Positions 32,445 to 42,122 of a stretch of DNA of 64,000 nt are shown here, one piece after another. Under the pieces are notes generated by a model. The model saw nothing but the letters and a program-made list of their open reading frames with translations. It was not told where the DNA came from and ran no database searches. Numbering within the stretch: the first letter of the stretch is position 1; the number at the start of each line of letters is the position of its first letter. Source of the DNA: Candidatus Neomicrothrix sp. UBA814 (lineage in GTDB: Bacteria; Actinomycetota; Acidimicrobiia; Acidimicrobiales; Poriferisodalaceae); contig DBIA01000027.1 in the NCBI GenBank assembly GCA_002296525.1, positions 1 through 64,000 on the forward strand, given 5' to 3'. Made by a program: the position numbers and the translations under genes.

Positions 32445-33626
32445 TCAAATTCCGATATCTCTTAGGTTGTAATCGCGCAACTGGGTTTTAGTTTCTTCTC
32501 CCCAGACGTATTGGCCCTCAAGGCCTTTGAACGGTTCGTATGTGTAACGTTTCTCGGTCGGGTGATGCTGCGAGCGAGCATCTATTGCCCAGGCAATGGC
32601 TTTAGACCGTTCGAAGATGTACTCCTCGTCATATTCCGACACCGGGTTATGGACACCGCCGCTTCGTATGCCGATCACCGATGATCGGCGATGAAACCCG
32701 AAATTAATTGTTACTCGCACCTTCGAACTTGTGTTAGCGAAGGAACCGTGAACGGCTTGACGGCTAGTGATGGCTACATCTCCCGGATCGCAAATTAATG
32801 GAACTGCTTGAGGGAGGCGATCTGAGCCAGCTTCGTTGACCATTGCCTTGATGTCGATTTTTCCGACGCGGTGCGAACCAGGAATTACCCACAGGCCGTT
32901 GGTTGCGTCGCAACCATATAACTGAGCCATGAAATTAAAGCCGTGGGTATGGTCATCTAATTCAGGACTTTCCCAGTGAGTCCAGCCGTCCTGGTGCCAA
33001 GCAACTGAACCGCCGAGGCCCGGCTGTTTTATCCACACGGCTTCATTAAATGGAGTGAAATCGGGCCCGTTGATCGCTTCGGCAACTCTCAGGAGATCTG
33101 GGTGTCCGTAAAGCCGGAGACACGCGTCTGAGAACTGGAGCGAACCCAAAAATAGTTGAACCACATAATCCGGTGCGTTTGAGGGTGGATCTGGCTCATT
33201 CATCTTCGCTTGGTGTCGGCCGTATGAAGCATCTGTTCCGCCGAGCGGGTCGGAGAGGGGGCGGACCCAACTGATGTTTCTGCCCTCGAGGTCAACGCCT
33301 AGGGCGGGATTTCCGTGTTTGTCTACAAGGGCATCCTTACTAACCGGCGCGCGATCGAGCATCATCGCGACATCAGACTCGATTTCTTGGAGTTCCCGCT
33401 CATCTATGACATTGGTGAATACGTAAAAGCCGTGGCGGTCGTAAGCGTCAATGATTTCAGGATCAAGACAACCATCGGGGGTAAAGCGGATTGGACCCCG
33501 ATTGTCGAGATCAAGGGCGCGAGCTGTGCCTTCTTCACGGTAGGCAACCATCTCAGTCTCAGCTGTGCCGTAGTCAACGATCGGCACCTCTATTAGCGGC
33601 AGCTTAGTTTCGGTCATGTCAGTCAA
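32445..33626 (-). CDS. Phytanoyl-CoA dioxygenase-like protein, long form
   Basis: A 393-residue PhyH-family Fe(II)/2-oxoglutarate dioxygenase, about 100 residues longer than the one at 23536. Iron ligands: His and Asp of WHQDGWTHW near residue 212; distal His of SRQAVHGSF near 288; 2-oxoglutarate Arg of VRVTINFGF. The N-terminal HGFYVFTNVIDERELQEIE helix is typical. The paired enoyl-CoA hydratase downstream suggests a route in which a hydroxylated acyl chain enters beta-oxidation. Confidence 0.85.
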   Translation of the reverse strand: MTDMTETKLPLIEVPIVDYGTAETEMVAYREEGTARALDLDNRGPIRFTPDGCLDPEIIDAYDRHGFYVFTNVIDERELQEIESDVAMMLDRAPVSKDALVDKHGNPALGVDLEGRNISWVRPLSDPLGGTDASYGRHQAKMNEPDPPSNAPDYVVQLFLGSLQFSDACLRLYGHPDLLRVAEAINGPDFTPFNEAVWIKQPGLGGSVAWHQDGWTHWESPELDDHTHGFNFMAQLYGCDATNGLWVIPGSHRVGKIDIKAMVNEAGSDRLPQAVPLICDPGDVAITSRQAVHGSFANTSSKVRVTINFGFHRRSSVIGIRSGGVHNPVSEYDEEYIFERSKAIAWAIDARSQHHPTEKRYTYEPFKGLEGQYVWGEETKTQLRDYNLRDIGI

Positions 33627-33712
33627 CGGTAGTTCTTACTTATCTGCTATGAGTTCGAATCTGCGCTTTGCACCGTTGGGACGCTTGAGCTTGAGTGTTG
33701 TACGGTCCTAAC

Positions 33713-34060
33713 GTGTTTCTCGTAGAAAGTTACATAGCAGGCATACTTAAATACGCCGACTTCGGAGGGCGGGCGAGTAGACGTGAATATTGGGGGTTTG
33801 CGTTCGCGAATTTAATTCTGGCGGCTTCCTGTTGGCTATTAGGGGTTGTTGGAGGTCCGCTACAAAGTCTGAGCATTTTGTATGCCCTAGCTGTGCTTGT
33901 TCCGAACTTGGCGATCACAGCGCGTCGTCTTCATGACACAGGACGCACCGGTTGGTGGTTGCCACTGGGAATCGTCCCGACGCCGCTGGTTCTGATCATC
34001 CTGTTTTTTGTCTGTCAAAAGGGTCAAACGGAAGCAAATCGCTATGGGCCACCTGTTTAG
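33713..34060 (+). CDS. DUF805 family membrane protein
   Basis: A 115-residue protein with the DUF805 signature: KYADFGGRASRREYWGFAF at the N-terminus, then three hydrophobic helices (LILAASCWLLGVVGG, ILYALAVLVPNLA, WWLPLGIVPTPLVLIILFFV) with ITARRLHDTGRTGWW in the second loop. An inner-membrane protein of unknown role. Start is GTG 33713 by family fit, though TTG 33695 is possible. It precedes the fumarase gene by 80 bp. Confidence 0.8.
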   Translation: MFLVESYIAGILKYADFGGRASRREYWGFAFANLILAASCWLLGVVGGPLQSLSILYALAVLVPNLAITARRLHDTGRTGWWLPLGIVPTPLVLIILFFVCQKGQTEANRYGPPV

Positions 34061-34140
34061 AGGTAAAAAGCAACGCGTGAAGCAGTAGATCGCAAAAAGA
34101 GTCTCCTCCGCATCTGTAGAAAGCCAGTAGCTTTAATGCC

Positions 34141-35772
34141 GTGCCTGACTTTCTATATAGCGACCTGCTTCCTGTCACCGAGAGCGAGATTGCATACCGT
34201 CGAATCACCGAAGATTACGTATCTGTGTTCGAAGCTAACGGGAAAAGTTTCTTGCAAGTTGAGCCTGAAGGGCTGCGCTTGCTGACTGCCGAGGCAATGC
34301 GTGATATCGCTCATCTGTTCCGTGCAGAACATTTGGAGCAATTGGCTGCGATTCTGGAAGATCCTGAAGCATCTGACAATGACAGATTCGTAGCGGTTGA
34401 ACTTCTAAAAAACGCCAACATAGCGGCAGGCGGAGTGCTCCCGAGTTGCCAGGACACAGGTACTGCAATTATCTGGGGCACTAAAGGAGAGCGAGTCGTT
34501 ACAGGTGTCGACGATGCTGAATACATCAGTCGAGGCGTATACGACACCTACCAGACTTCTAGTCTTCGTTATTCCCAACTTGCACCTATGACAATGTTTG
34601 ACGAGCAAAACACCGGTAATAACCTTCCGGCCCAAATTGAGATCTATTCGGGCCCAGGGGATATTTACAAGCTTGCATTTATGGCGAAAGGCGGTGGGTC
34701 GGCGAACAAGAGTTTTCTGTACCAGGAAACTAAGGCGCTTCTCAACCCGACCAGTCTGACCGAATTTCTTGATGAGAAACTTCGAACGTTGGGCACCGCT
34801 GCATGCCCTCCTTACCACCTCGCTGTTGTCATTGGAGGCACGTCAGCTGAGCATGCGCTTAAGACCGCTAAGTATGCGTCAGCCAAATATCTAGAGATGC
34901 TTCCCACAGCCGGGAGCGAAGCTGGGCATGGTTTTCGCGACCTGGAGTGGGAGGAACGGATTCTTGAACTGACCCGAGAATTCGGAATCGGGGCCCAATT
35001 TGGCGGGAAGTATTTTTGTCACGATGTTCGAGTAGTGAGGCTGCCGCGTCACGGAGCAAGTTGTCCAGTAGCTATAGCGGTTTCGTGTTCTGCGGACAGG
35101 CAGGCCTTTGCCAAAATCACGGCCGACGGAATTTTTCTCGAGCAACTAGAGGAAGATCCGGCGAAATATCTTCCCGATACTTCGGATGCCGAACTTTCAG
35201 ATGAAGTTATAGACATCAATTTGAATCGTCCAATGAACGAGATCCGGGAAGAACTCTCCAAGTTCCCTGTCAAAACCCGACTATCTCTTACGGGTACTTT
35301 GGTCGTAGCTCGCGATATCGCCCATGCGAAGATTCAAGAACGACTCGATGCAGGTCAAGGTATGCCCGAATACTTGAGAGATTTCCCTGTCTATTACGCG
35401 GGCCCTGCCAAGACTCCCGAAGGTTATGCCTCAGGCTCGTTTGGTCCAACGACCGCCGGCCGGATGGACAGCTATGTCGAGTCGTTCCAAGCTGAAGGTG
35501 GAAGTTTAGTGATGCTCGCAAAGGGCAATAGGTCCAGCCAAGTTACGGAGGCTTGTAAAACCTATGGAGGGTTTTACCTTGGCTCTATTGGTGGTCCCGC
35601 TGCGAGGTTGGCGAAAGACTCGATACGAAAAGTTGAGGTTCTGGAATATCCCGAGTTGGGTATGGAAGCGGTCTGGAAGATCGAGGTCGAAGACTTCCCA
35701 GCCTTCATTGTCGTTGACGATAAAGGAAACGATTTTTTCTCTGAAGTTTCAACTCCGGTAACTATCAAGTAG
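34141..35772 (+). CDS. fumA: Fumarate hydratase, class I (iron-sulfur)
   Basis: A 543-residue class I [4Fe-4S] fumarase of the single-chain FumA/B type. The cluster and active-site region shows [14 protein letters not shown] near residue 100, [12 protein letters not shown] near 180, [12 protein letters not shown] near 230 and a later CSADRQAF. The C-terminal beta domain contains [14 protein letters not shown] and SIGGPAARL. It interconverts fumarate and malate in the TCA cycle; with citrate synthase and aconitase in the same window, TCA genes are scattered over 12 kb but not in one operon. Start GTG. Confidence 0.93.
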   Translation: MPDFLYSDLLPVTESEIAYRRITEDYVSVFEANGKSFLQVEPEGLRLLTAEAMRDIAHLFRAEHLEQLAAILEDPEASDNDRFVAVELLKNANIAAGGVLPSCQDTGTAIIWGTKGERVVTGVDDAEYISRGVYDTYQTSSLRYSQLAPMTMFDEQNTGNNLPAQIEIYSGPGDIYKLAFMAKGGGSANKSFLYQETKALLNPTSLTEFLDEKLRTLGTAACPPYHLAVVIGGTSAEHALKTAKYASAKYLEMLPTAGSEAGHGFRDLEWEERILELTREFGIGAQFGGKYFCHDVRVVRLPRHGASCPVAIAVSCSADRQAFAKITADGIFLEQLEEDPAKYLPDTSDAELSDEVIDINLNRPMNEIREELSKFPVKTRLSLTGTLVVARDIAHAKIQERLDAGQGMPEYLRDFPVYYAGPAKTPEGYASGSFGPTTAGRMDSYVESFQAEGGSLVMLAKGNRSSQVTEACKTYGGFYLGSIGGPAARLAKDSIRKVEVLEYPELGMEAVWKIEVEDFPAFIVVDDKGNDFFSEVSTPVTIK

Positions 35773-35805
35773 TGACGCTTGTCACGTACTCGGTGGCCAG
35801 GAGCA

Positions 35806-36177
35806 TTACCGGAGAAAAGTTACCCAAATAGAAAAAGCTATTCCTGCCAAGGCCATGACAGTCATCGTGACAATGCTGGACCTAGGCAACCGGCCGTCAC
35901 TGTCACTTGGTAGGCGTTTTCGGACTATCTGAAGTAATCGGTCTGCCCAGGCCACGTCTCTGCTGAGTATCCCTAACCCCACTGCGACGACTAGAAGACC
36001 TGGCCCGGGTAAGGGCATCATTATCACGCCGATGATGGTGACCAGTGACCCGGAAGTCATGCGAAGCAGCCGAGTTACAACGCCTCGGCGGGCCTCTTCT
36101 CTGGTCTCCTCCCGGTAGCCGGTCTCGAACTCGGCTTCTATAGCTGCTTCTTCGAAACGGTTCTCTTCTTCGTTCAC
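35806..36177 (-). CDS. PGPGW-motif membrane protein
   Basis: A 123-residue protein with an acidic N-terminus (EEENRFEEAAIEAEFE), then two membrane helices and a conserved PLPGPGLLVVAVGLGILSRDVAWADRLL stretch. This matches the TIGR02611/PGPGW putative transmembrane family of unknown function, common in actinobacteria. The second helix is near the C-terminus (MTVMALAGIAFSIWVTFL). It converges on the fumarase gene with 33 bp between. Confidence 0.8.
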   Translation of the reverse strand: MNEEENRFEEAAIEAEFETGYREETREEARRGVVTRLLRMTSGSLVTIIGVIMMPLPGPGLLVVAVGLGILSRDVAWADRLLQIVRKRLPSDSDGRLPRSSIVTMTVMALAGIAFSIWVTFLR

Positions 36178-36294
36178 TAATCGACTTTCGTTCCAGACTT
36201 TAGGCCCTGTCGTGGCGTTCTGAGTAGGTCTACTAACTCATCAGACTTTAGGTTGTTACAAACTGATAGTGAGAATGCAAAGCGCTTTTGTTAT

Positions 36295-37065
36295 TTACAC
36301 CAACATGTTGAGCCGAAGGGTTCTAATAGTTTCAGAATGAATTCCTAAGTGGCCGATCAGAAATTCCTCAACTCCGCCGTATTGATTGTCCAAGTGGCTC
36401 AATGTCCGAGCCATAGCGTCTCTCGGCGCCGACAAAGCTGGCCGAATTGCTTCAACATCAGCGCCCGCTGCTTCAAGACTCGGCCTAAGTTCATTAATGC
36501 GACGTTCTGAACGTAACTCGTTAGTTAGTTCGTAATCATCAAGAACACACTCGCGGTCTACGCCGCAAAGCTCAAGAATCAGTGCAGCAGCGATGCCCGT
36601 TCGATCCTTACCAGCAGTGCAGTGGAAAAGTAGAGGCCAACAGTCTAAGTCTGCGGCCAAATCCAAGAACCTCGCGAACTGGATCCCTGATTCTGAGAGC
36701 ATCTCGATGTAGCTATCAGCCACGTCGTTCACCGTTACGGAAGTAATTTGGCCCGCCCTGATCCGTTCCACGAACTCAGTTTGTTGTGCGATTTCGTCTC
36801 CGATGGGTAGGGGCGCGTGGGTTGTCACTGTTGACCACAGATTAGAAACGTCCCTACTTGATTCTGCGGAGGTCCGAAAATCTATGACCGTTCGAATGCC
36901 GTAACTTGCGAGTTCTTCTCGATCATCGTCGCTCAGCTCGCTGAGACGGTCGGATCGGAACAGAACGTTTCGCCTAACGTGACGGCCATCAATAACCTCG
37001 TAGCCGCCAAGGTCTCGACAGTTCATTGCGCCGGTCAACGGGAGAACAGCGAAATCGCGATTCAT
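36295..37065 (-). CDS. Tyrosine-type protein phosphatase
   Basis: A 256-residue phosphatase of the bacterial PTP/DSP-like (Y_phosphatase3) family. The catalytic loop is H-C-x5-R: LFHCTAGKDRTGIAAA near residue 148, with the nucleophile Cys and K-D-R. The N-terminus LTGAMNCRDLGGYEVIDG and NVLFRSDRLSELSDDD are standard for this family, whose members dephosphorylate phosphotyrosine or phospho-inositides, as MptpB does. Its start overlaps the stop of the acyl-CoA dehydrogenase by 4 bp (ATGA), implying translational coupling. Confidence 0.9.
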   Translation of the reverse strand: MNRDFAVLPLTGAMNCRDLGGYEVIDGRHVRRNVLFRSDRLSELSDDDREELASYGIRTVIDFRTSAESSRDVSNLWSTVTTHAPLPIGDEIAQQTEFVERIRAGQITSVTVNDVADSYIEMLSESGIQFARFLDLAADLDCWPLLFHCTAGKDRTGIAAALILELCGVDRECVLDDYELTNELRSERRINELRPSLEAAGADVEAIRPALSAPRDAMARTLSHLDNQYGGVEEFLIGHLGIHSETIRTLRLNMLV

Positions 37066-38180
37066 GTTTGAGGCCTTGGTTCTCTCGGCAGACCGAGAAT
37101 TCTCTCCCCAATGATGTTTCTCAAAATTTGAGTCGTTCCACCCATAATTGTGTAGGCGGGCGAATACACAAGGTTTCGAGACACCCGGTTGCTTAGCATC
37201 GCGTCTGCTCCCGTTACTAGCCCAACGAAATTAGCGACCTTCTGTTCAAACTCAGTGCACCACGTCTTGGTTATGGCTGAATACTGAGCGAAAGGAGTCT
37301 GACGTAGAACATTTCTTAGCACCATGTCCCGTCCGATCCGATAGCCAGTTTCGATCTCGGCCATTTTCTGCCTGACAAGAGGACCCGATGAGTCGGTTAA
37401 TTCTTTCGTATCCAGATAAAGGCGCTGGTTGGAAGCTAAGCGGTCAATTCCGCCGCGTTCGTGCTCTAGCTGACGCATTGTTTGGCCGAAACTGTTGTTC
37501 AGTTCACCAACAAGATTTTCTCCCGGTACGAGAACGTCATTAAAGAAGACTTCATTGAAGTGAGAATCACCCGAAGCGTCTTTGATTGGCTTGACTTCGA
37601 TGCCTGGTGATTTCATATCGACGATAAATTCACTCATTCCCTTGTGAGGAGCAGCGTCCAGGTCGGTGCGGCAAATCAGGTAACACCAATCAGCTGATTG
37701 GGCTCCGCTGGTCCAAATCTTTTGCCCATTGACGACCCAATTAGCACCATCTTTTACGGCTTTGGTGCTGATGCCGGCGACGTTGGAGCCAGCATCAGGT
37801 TCGGACATGCCGATACACCACTTCGACTTCCCCTGTCTCATCGCGGGTAGAAATCTCTCTTGTTGGTCGGGAGTGCCATATGCCAGTAGGACTGGTCCAA
37901 TCTGCCTGTCAGGGAAAAACGATCCAGCCATAGGAGCGCGCCCTAAAAGCAGTTGTTCGGTTACAACGAATCGTTCGACTTCTGGCCGTCCGTCTCCGCC
38001 CTTATCAACGGGCCATGTCATGCCAATCCAGCCCTTCTGGGCGAGTCTCAAAGTGAACTCGTCGCTGTAGCCGACCAACCAGCCGTCATCGGTCTTTAAC
38101 AGGTCGGCGGTAGCTTCGCTTACCCACTTTGCGGCCTCTTCAGCCAATTCGTCTAATTCTTCGGGCCAGGTGTAGTCCAT
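37062..38180 (-). CDS. Acyl-CoA dehydrogenase
   Basis: A 372-residue flavoprotein dehydrogenase. Features: WCIGMSEPDAGSNVAGIST and WVVNGQKIWTSGAQSADW (FAD and substrate binding) and the C-terminal YTIMGGTTQILRNIIGERILGLPR. The catalytic Glu position (EGT-like in classical members) is not obvious: the loop reads MGGTTQILRN, with G/T before T-Q-I, so the base may be supplied elsewhere, as in the FadE-type actinobacterial heteromers. It oxidises an acyl-CoA to the enoyl-CoA. Coupled with the phosphatase. Confidence 0.9.
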   Translation of the reverse strand: MDYTWPEELDELAEEAAKWVSEATADLLKTDDGWLVGYSDEFTLRLAQKGWIGMTWPVDKGGDGRPEVERFVVTEQLLLGRAPMAGSFFPDRQIGPVLLAYGTPDQQERFLPAMRQGKSKWCIGMSEPDAGSNVAGISTKAVKDGANWVVNGQKIWTSGAQSADWCYLICRTDLDAAPHKGMSEFIVDMKSPGIEVKPIKDASGDSHFNEVFFNDVLVPGENLVGELNNSFGQTMRQLEHERGGIDRLASNQRLYLDTKELTDSSGPLVRQKMAEIETGYRIGRDMVLRNVLRQTPFAQYSAITKTWCTEFEQKVANFVGLVTGADAMLSNRVSRNLVYSPAYTIMGGTTQILRNIIGERILGLPREPRPQT

Positions 38181-38252
38181 AGGAGCACGAGCGTAGTCAA
38201 CCGCCAGGGGTTCTACGATTTTGCTGCGCGTAATGCGGCTAACCTGCCCCGG

Positions 38253-39233
38253 ATGCGAGCAGTGGTAATCACAGAATATGGCGATGTTGACGTTTTGAAG
38301 ATCCAGGAGGTGCCCGATCCGGACCCTGGACCTGATCAGGTACTAGTGGAGGTCACTTCCTCTGCAATGAATCGGGCTGATTTGATGCAGCGACAAGGTC
38401 AGTACCCAGCCCCGGGTCCAAAGCCTGCATATGAGGTGCCTGGCTTGGAATATTCCGGCCGTATCGCCGCTGTTGGATCGCAGGTAATGGATTGGGCAGT
38501 GGGCGATGCTGTGATGGGCATAGTTGCTGGCGGAGCGATGGCTGAGTTAGTAGTCACCCACGAACGAATGCTCCAACCTGTGCCTTCGAACCTGGATGTC
38601 GCTGATGCGGCAGCCATTCCCGAGGTCTTTATGACTGCCCATGATGCACTTGTCACTCAAGGAATGTTGGGCTCAGGAGCTCGAGCGCTGGTCCATGCCG
38701 GCGCGTCTGGGGTCGGTACTGCCTCAATCCAAATTGTGAAGGCCTTGGGCGGAGAGATTGCTGTTACGTGCTCCGCTGGAAAAGCGTCTGCGTGTCGAGA
38801 CCTTGGAGCGGACGTAGTTATTGACTATGTCGAGCACGACTTTGTGGATGTCATCACTGAATGGACCGATGGAAGCGGAGTCGATGTCGTGTTGGACGTT
38901 ATAGGTGGCGAGTACCTTGCCAAGAACCTTCGTTGTGTGAAGGTCCAGGGACGCATTGTCCAGGTAGGGGCCATGGGAGGTCCTGTCGCATCGTTACCGT
39001 TAGGTGCTTTACTGCCGAAGCGCGCCTCTCTGATCGGAACGGTGTTGCGTTCAAGGCCCATCGAACAGAAAATTGACGCGAATCAACGTTTCTTGAAGGA
39101 GCTGTTCCCTAGATTTACCGACGGCAGCTTAAAGCCTGTAATTGATTCAAGGTACCGGCTAGAAGAAATCGCCGACGCGCACACCTACATGGCAACGAAC
39201 GCGAATGTTGGCAAAATTCTTATTGACCTCTAA
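38253..39233 (+). CDS. NADPH:quinone oxidoreductase-like MDR protein
   Basis: A 326-residue medium-chain dehydrogenase/reductase of the zinc-free quinone oxidoreductase (QOR) branch. Features: RADLMQRQGQYPAPG near 48, EVPGLEYSGRIAAVG near 70, the Rossmann stretch LVHAGASGVGTASIQIVKALG near 147 and DVVLDVIGGEY near 212. Zinc-ligand residues of alcohol dehydrogenases are absent. It reduces quinones or enones with NADPH. Divergent from the acyl-CoA dehydrogenase (72 bp). Confidence 0.9.
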   Translation: MRAVVITEYGDVDVLKIQEVPDPDPGPDQVLVEVTSSAMNRADLMQRQGQYPAPGPKPAYEVPGLEYSGRIAAVGSQVMDWAVGDAVMGIVAGGAMAELVVTHERMLQPVPSNLDVADAAAIPEVFMTAHDALVTQGMLGSGARALVHAGASGVGTASIQIVKALGGEIAVTCSAGKASACRDLGADVVIDYVEHDFVDVITEWTDGSGVDVVLDVIGGEYLAKNLRCVKVQGRIVQVGAMGGPVASLPLGALLPKRASLIGTVLRSRPIEQKIDANQRFLKELFPRFTDGSLKPVIDSRYRLEEIADAHTYMATNANVGKILIDL

Positions 39234-39250
39234 GTGGACTGGTTGATTAG

Positions 39251-40522
39251 TTACCGATTCGCCATTGCTACATAGTCCCGCTCATCGGGGCCGGTATACA
39301 TCTGGCGCGGGCGGTAAATTTTCTGCTCGGGATCGTCGAGCATTTCTTGCCAATGAGCCAGCCAACCTGGGGTGCGTCCAATAGCGAACAGAACAGTGAA
39401 CATGTCCATGGGGAATCCCATGGCCTCGTAGATCAGACCAGAGTAAAAGTCGACATTGGGATACAGGTTCCTATCAATGAAGTACGGGTCGCTTAGTGCG
39501 ACCTCCTCTAGCTTCATCGCTATGTCTAGAAGAGGGTTCATGCCGGTTACTTCAAAAACCTGATCAGCGGTCTTTTTAATGATCGTTGCCCGGGGGTCGT
39601 AGCTCTTGTACACGCGGTGTCCGAATCCCTGAAGGAGGGTTTCACCTGCCTTGACTTTTTCTACGTAGGCCGGAACGTTCTCAAAACTGCCGATTTCATG
39701 AAGCATGTGAATGACAGCTTCGTTAGCTCCACCGTGCAGTGGGCCATATAGGCCACAGGTTGCAGCGGCGACGGCTGAGTATGGGTCCGCGTTACTTGAA
39801 CCGACTGTTCGCATAGTTGTTGTTGAACAGTTCTGTTCGTGGTCTGCGTGAAGGATCAGAAGAATGTCTAGAGCCCGAGTCAAAATGGGGTCGGGCTCAT
39901 AAGCCGGGTCGGCAACGTTCCACATCATTCGAAGGAAGTTGCCTGTGTAGCCGAGGTGATTGACTGGGTACTCGTACGGCAGCCCCAATCGGTTCTTATA
40001 GGCGAAAGCTGCCATGGTTGGCATCTTCGCTATCAGCCGGTGAGTCTGGATCAGTCGGTTATGAGGATCGCTTATGTTTTTTGCTTCGGGGTAGAAGGTC
40101 GACAGCGCCGCAACGGTAGAAACAAGTGTTCCCATTGGGTGAGCGTCGTAACGCAAGCCCTTCATGAATTGGGCTATATCTTCGTGAACGTATGTGTGCA
40201 TCGTGATGTGATGCACCCATTCTTCGGCTTCGGCTTCGGTGGGAAGTTCGCCGTTTAGTAGTAGGTAGCAAACTTCGAGAAAGTTTGAGTGCTCAGCTAG
40301 TTGTTCGATTGGGTAACCCCGATAGCGGAGAATTCCGTTCCCTCCATCGATATAGGTGATCTTGCTGTTGCAATTCGCAGTTGACATGTAGGCCGGGTCG
40401 TAGAACCACATGCCTTTGTCCAACTCTCGAAGCGCCGCTGATGAGATAGTGCCGTCCACAATCGGAACGGTGACGCTTTCTCCACTTCGGTTATCTGTGA
40501 TCGTGAAGGACTCTTCTGACAC
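39251..40522 (-). CDS. gltA: Citrate synthase (type II)
   Basis: A 423-residue citrate synthase joining acetyl-CoA and oxaloacetate. Catalytic residues: His in LHADHEQNCSTT near residue 226-229, His in GPLHGGANEAVI near 261, and Asp in NVDFYSGLIYEAMG near 361. The N-terminal region is of the hexameric, NADH-sensitive type II form (FYDPAYMSTANCNSKITYIDGG). It is the first TCA enzyme. A 194-bp gap precedes it, long enough for its own promoter. Confidence 0.97.
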   Translation of the reverse strand: MSEESFTITDNRSGESVTVPIVDGTISSAALRELDKGMWFYDPAYMSTANCNSKITYIDGGNGILRYRGYPIEQLAEHSNFLEVCYLLLNGELPTEAEAEEWVHHITMHTYVHEDIAQFMKGLRYDAHPMGTLVSTVAALSTFYPEAKNISDPHNRLIQTHRLIAKMPTMAAFAYKNRLGLPYEYPVNHLGYTGNFLRMMWNVADPAYEPDPILTRALDILLILHADHEQNCSTTTMRTVGSSNADPYSAVAAATCGLYGPLHGGANEAVIHMLHEIGSFENVPAYVEKVKAGETLLQGFGHRVYKSYDPRATIIKKTADQVFEVTGMNPLLDIAMKLEEVALSDPYFIDRNLYPNVDFYSGLIYEAMGFPMDMFTVLFAIGRTPGWLAHWQEMLDDPEQKIYRPRQMYTGPDERDYVAMANR

Positions 40523-40716
40523 GATTATTCCTTTGCATTCTGTACGTCTTGTATATCGACCAAGGGGTCAAGCCCTGAGGTGCGCCGTTGCACAGCTTGA
40601 TAATCCCCGGTTGGACCGTACCTCAACTTGAAGGGTTTCGCCTCCTCAGAGGCACAGAATTGTCGAACTAGTGGAGCGATTACCTTTATGGATAGGGCTT
40701 TGCGGGGTCGAAGTGT

Positions 40717-42066
40717 TCATAACGGCGAGTTATCGTGCCTGCGACGGGGGAGCCGTTCGCGCTTCGAACTGAAAAGGTCGAGCAGGTCGGCTAATTCTTT
40801 ACGTGTCTCGGAGGGGTCGATGACGGCGTCAACGAAGCCACGTTCTGCTCCGACATATGGGTTGAGGTATGTCTGTTCATAATTTTCGATCCAGCTGGCA
40901 ATAGCTTCATCGGATTCTCCGCGTTGAAGGATTTGCGCGGCTTGAGTGGCTCCCATCACAGCTATCTCGGCAGTGGGCCAGGCGAGATAGGCATCGTTCC
41001 CCATGGTTTTGGAGTCCATGACGATGAATGCCCCCCCATATGATTTCCTCAACACGATGGAGATTCGTGGAACGGTAGCCCGGGCGTACGCAAATGCCAT
41101 CTGGGCGCCATGACGGATCATGCCCCGCCACTCCAGGTCTTTGCCGGGGTAAAAACCGGGAGTATCGACAAAGGTGATGATCGGTAAGTTGAAAGCGTCG
41201 CACATAGTCACGAAGCGAGCACCCTTTTGGGACGCTGGTATGTCAAGGGTTCCGGCGATTGCCATCGGTTGATTCGCGACGATACCGACAGGTTTTCCTC
41301 CGATGCTGGACAGTCCGGTCACCAAATTCCCTGCCCAACCTGCTCTCAGTTCTAAGAACTCTTCGTCGTCTGCGACTAGCCGGATCACATCTCGAACGTC
41401 ATAGGAACCTGTAGGGGTGTCTGGGAGGAGGTTCAAAGCTTCCGGGACTGCCCGGTCGAGTGGATCGGCTGTGGGTTGAAATGGCGGTTCCTCACTATTG
41501 TGATTTGGCAAGAAGCGCAGAATGTCGCTGATAGTGGGAAGCACGTCATCTTGTGGAACGACGATGCTGGCAGCGCCTGTATCCCGGTAGTGGACTGAGG
41601 CGCCACCTAGTTCTTCAACATCTACCTGGACGCCGGTCATTTGCCGAACTGGTACGGGCCCGCTAACAAATGCGTAGGCGTCTTCTGCCATCACCACCAC
41701 ATCTGCAAGGCCAATCAATAAAGCTGTCCCGGAGACGGCGGGACCAGTTACACCTGCAAGAATCGGTACAACCCCCGACGCCTTAGCTAGTACGCGAGCT
41801 GCTCTACCCCAACCGTCTAACGCCGCGACCCCATGGTTGGCATCGGCACCTGATGACGCGAGGAGCAGGACGATAGGGAGCTTTTTGTCTAAAGCCATCG
41901 TCGCTGCTGTGGTGAGAGTGTCGCCGTCGTCGGGTGTGAGAGCGCCGCGATGTTCTGGGTCTTCGGCGCGGATGAGCATCACAGGTCGACCATCGAGGTC
42001 GTGTACGCCCGCTACTGCATGAGCAGGTGTTCCTTGGCGCAGCTGAAGGGTGATGGGGTTCGTCAC
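40717..42066 (-). CDS. Acyl-CoA carboxylase, carboxyltransferase subunit
   Basis: A 449-residue carboxyltransferase of the PccB/AccD family. The C-terminal half is well conserved: FVTMCDAFNLPIITFVDTPGFYPGKDLEWRG and HGAQMAFAYARATVPRISIVLRKSYGGAF, with GGKPVGIVANQPM before. The N-terminal half is short and diverged; typical PccB chains are about 510-540 residues, so some 70 residues near the start are missing or altered. It carboxylates acetyl-, propionyl- or another acyl-CoA with a biotin-carrying partner not present in the window. Transcribed toward gltA. Confidence 0.88.
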   Translation of the reverse strand: MTNPITLQLRQGTPAHAVAGVHDLDGRPVMLIRAEDPEHRGALTPDDGDTLTTAATMALDKKLPIVLLLASSGADANHGVAALDGWGRAARVLAKASGVVPILAGVTGPAVSGTALLIGLADVVVMAEDAYAFVSGPVPVRQMTGVQVDVEELGGASVHYRDTGAASIVVPQDDVLPTISDILRFLPNHNSEEPPFQPTADPLDRAVPEALNLLPDTPTGSYDVRDVIRLVADDEEFLELRAGWAGNLVTGLSSIGGKPVGIVANQPMAIAGTLDIPASQKGARFVTMCDAFNLPIITFVDTPGFYPGKDLEWRGMIRHGAQMAFAYARATVPRISIVLRKSYGGAFIVMDSKTMGNDAYLAWPTAEIAVMGATQAAQILQRGESDEAIASWIENYEQTYLNPYVGAERGFVDAVIDPSETRKELADLLDLFSSKRERLPRRRHDNSPL

Positions 42067-42122
42067 AATGATGAGCGTAGGCGCGTTCGATGACCTAGTA
42101 GTGCTGTTACGTGTAAACCTGC

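Noticed and set aside
34405..34818. 137-residue frame antisense to the fumarase
   Set aside because: Shadow; no ribosome site or family.
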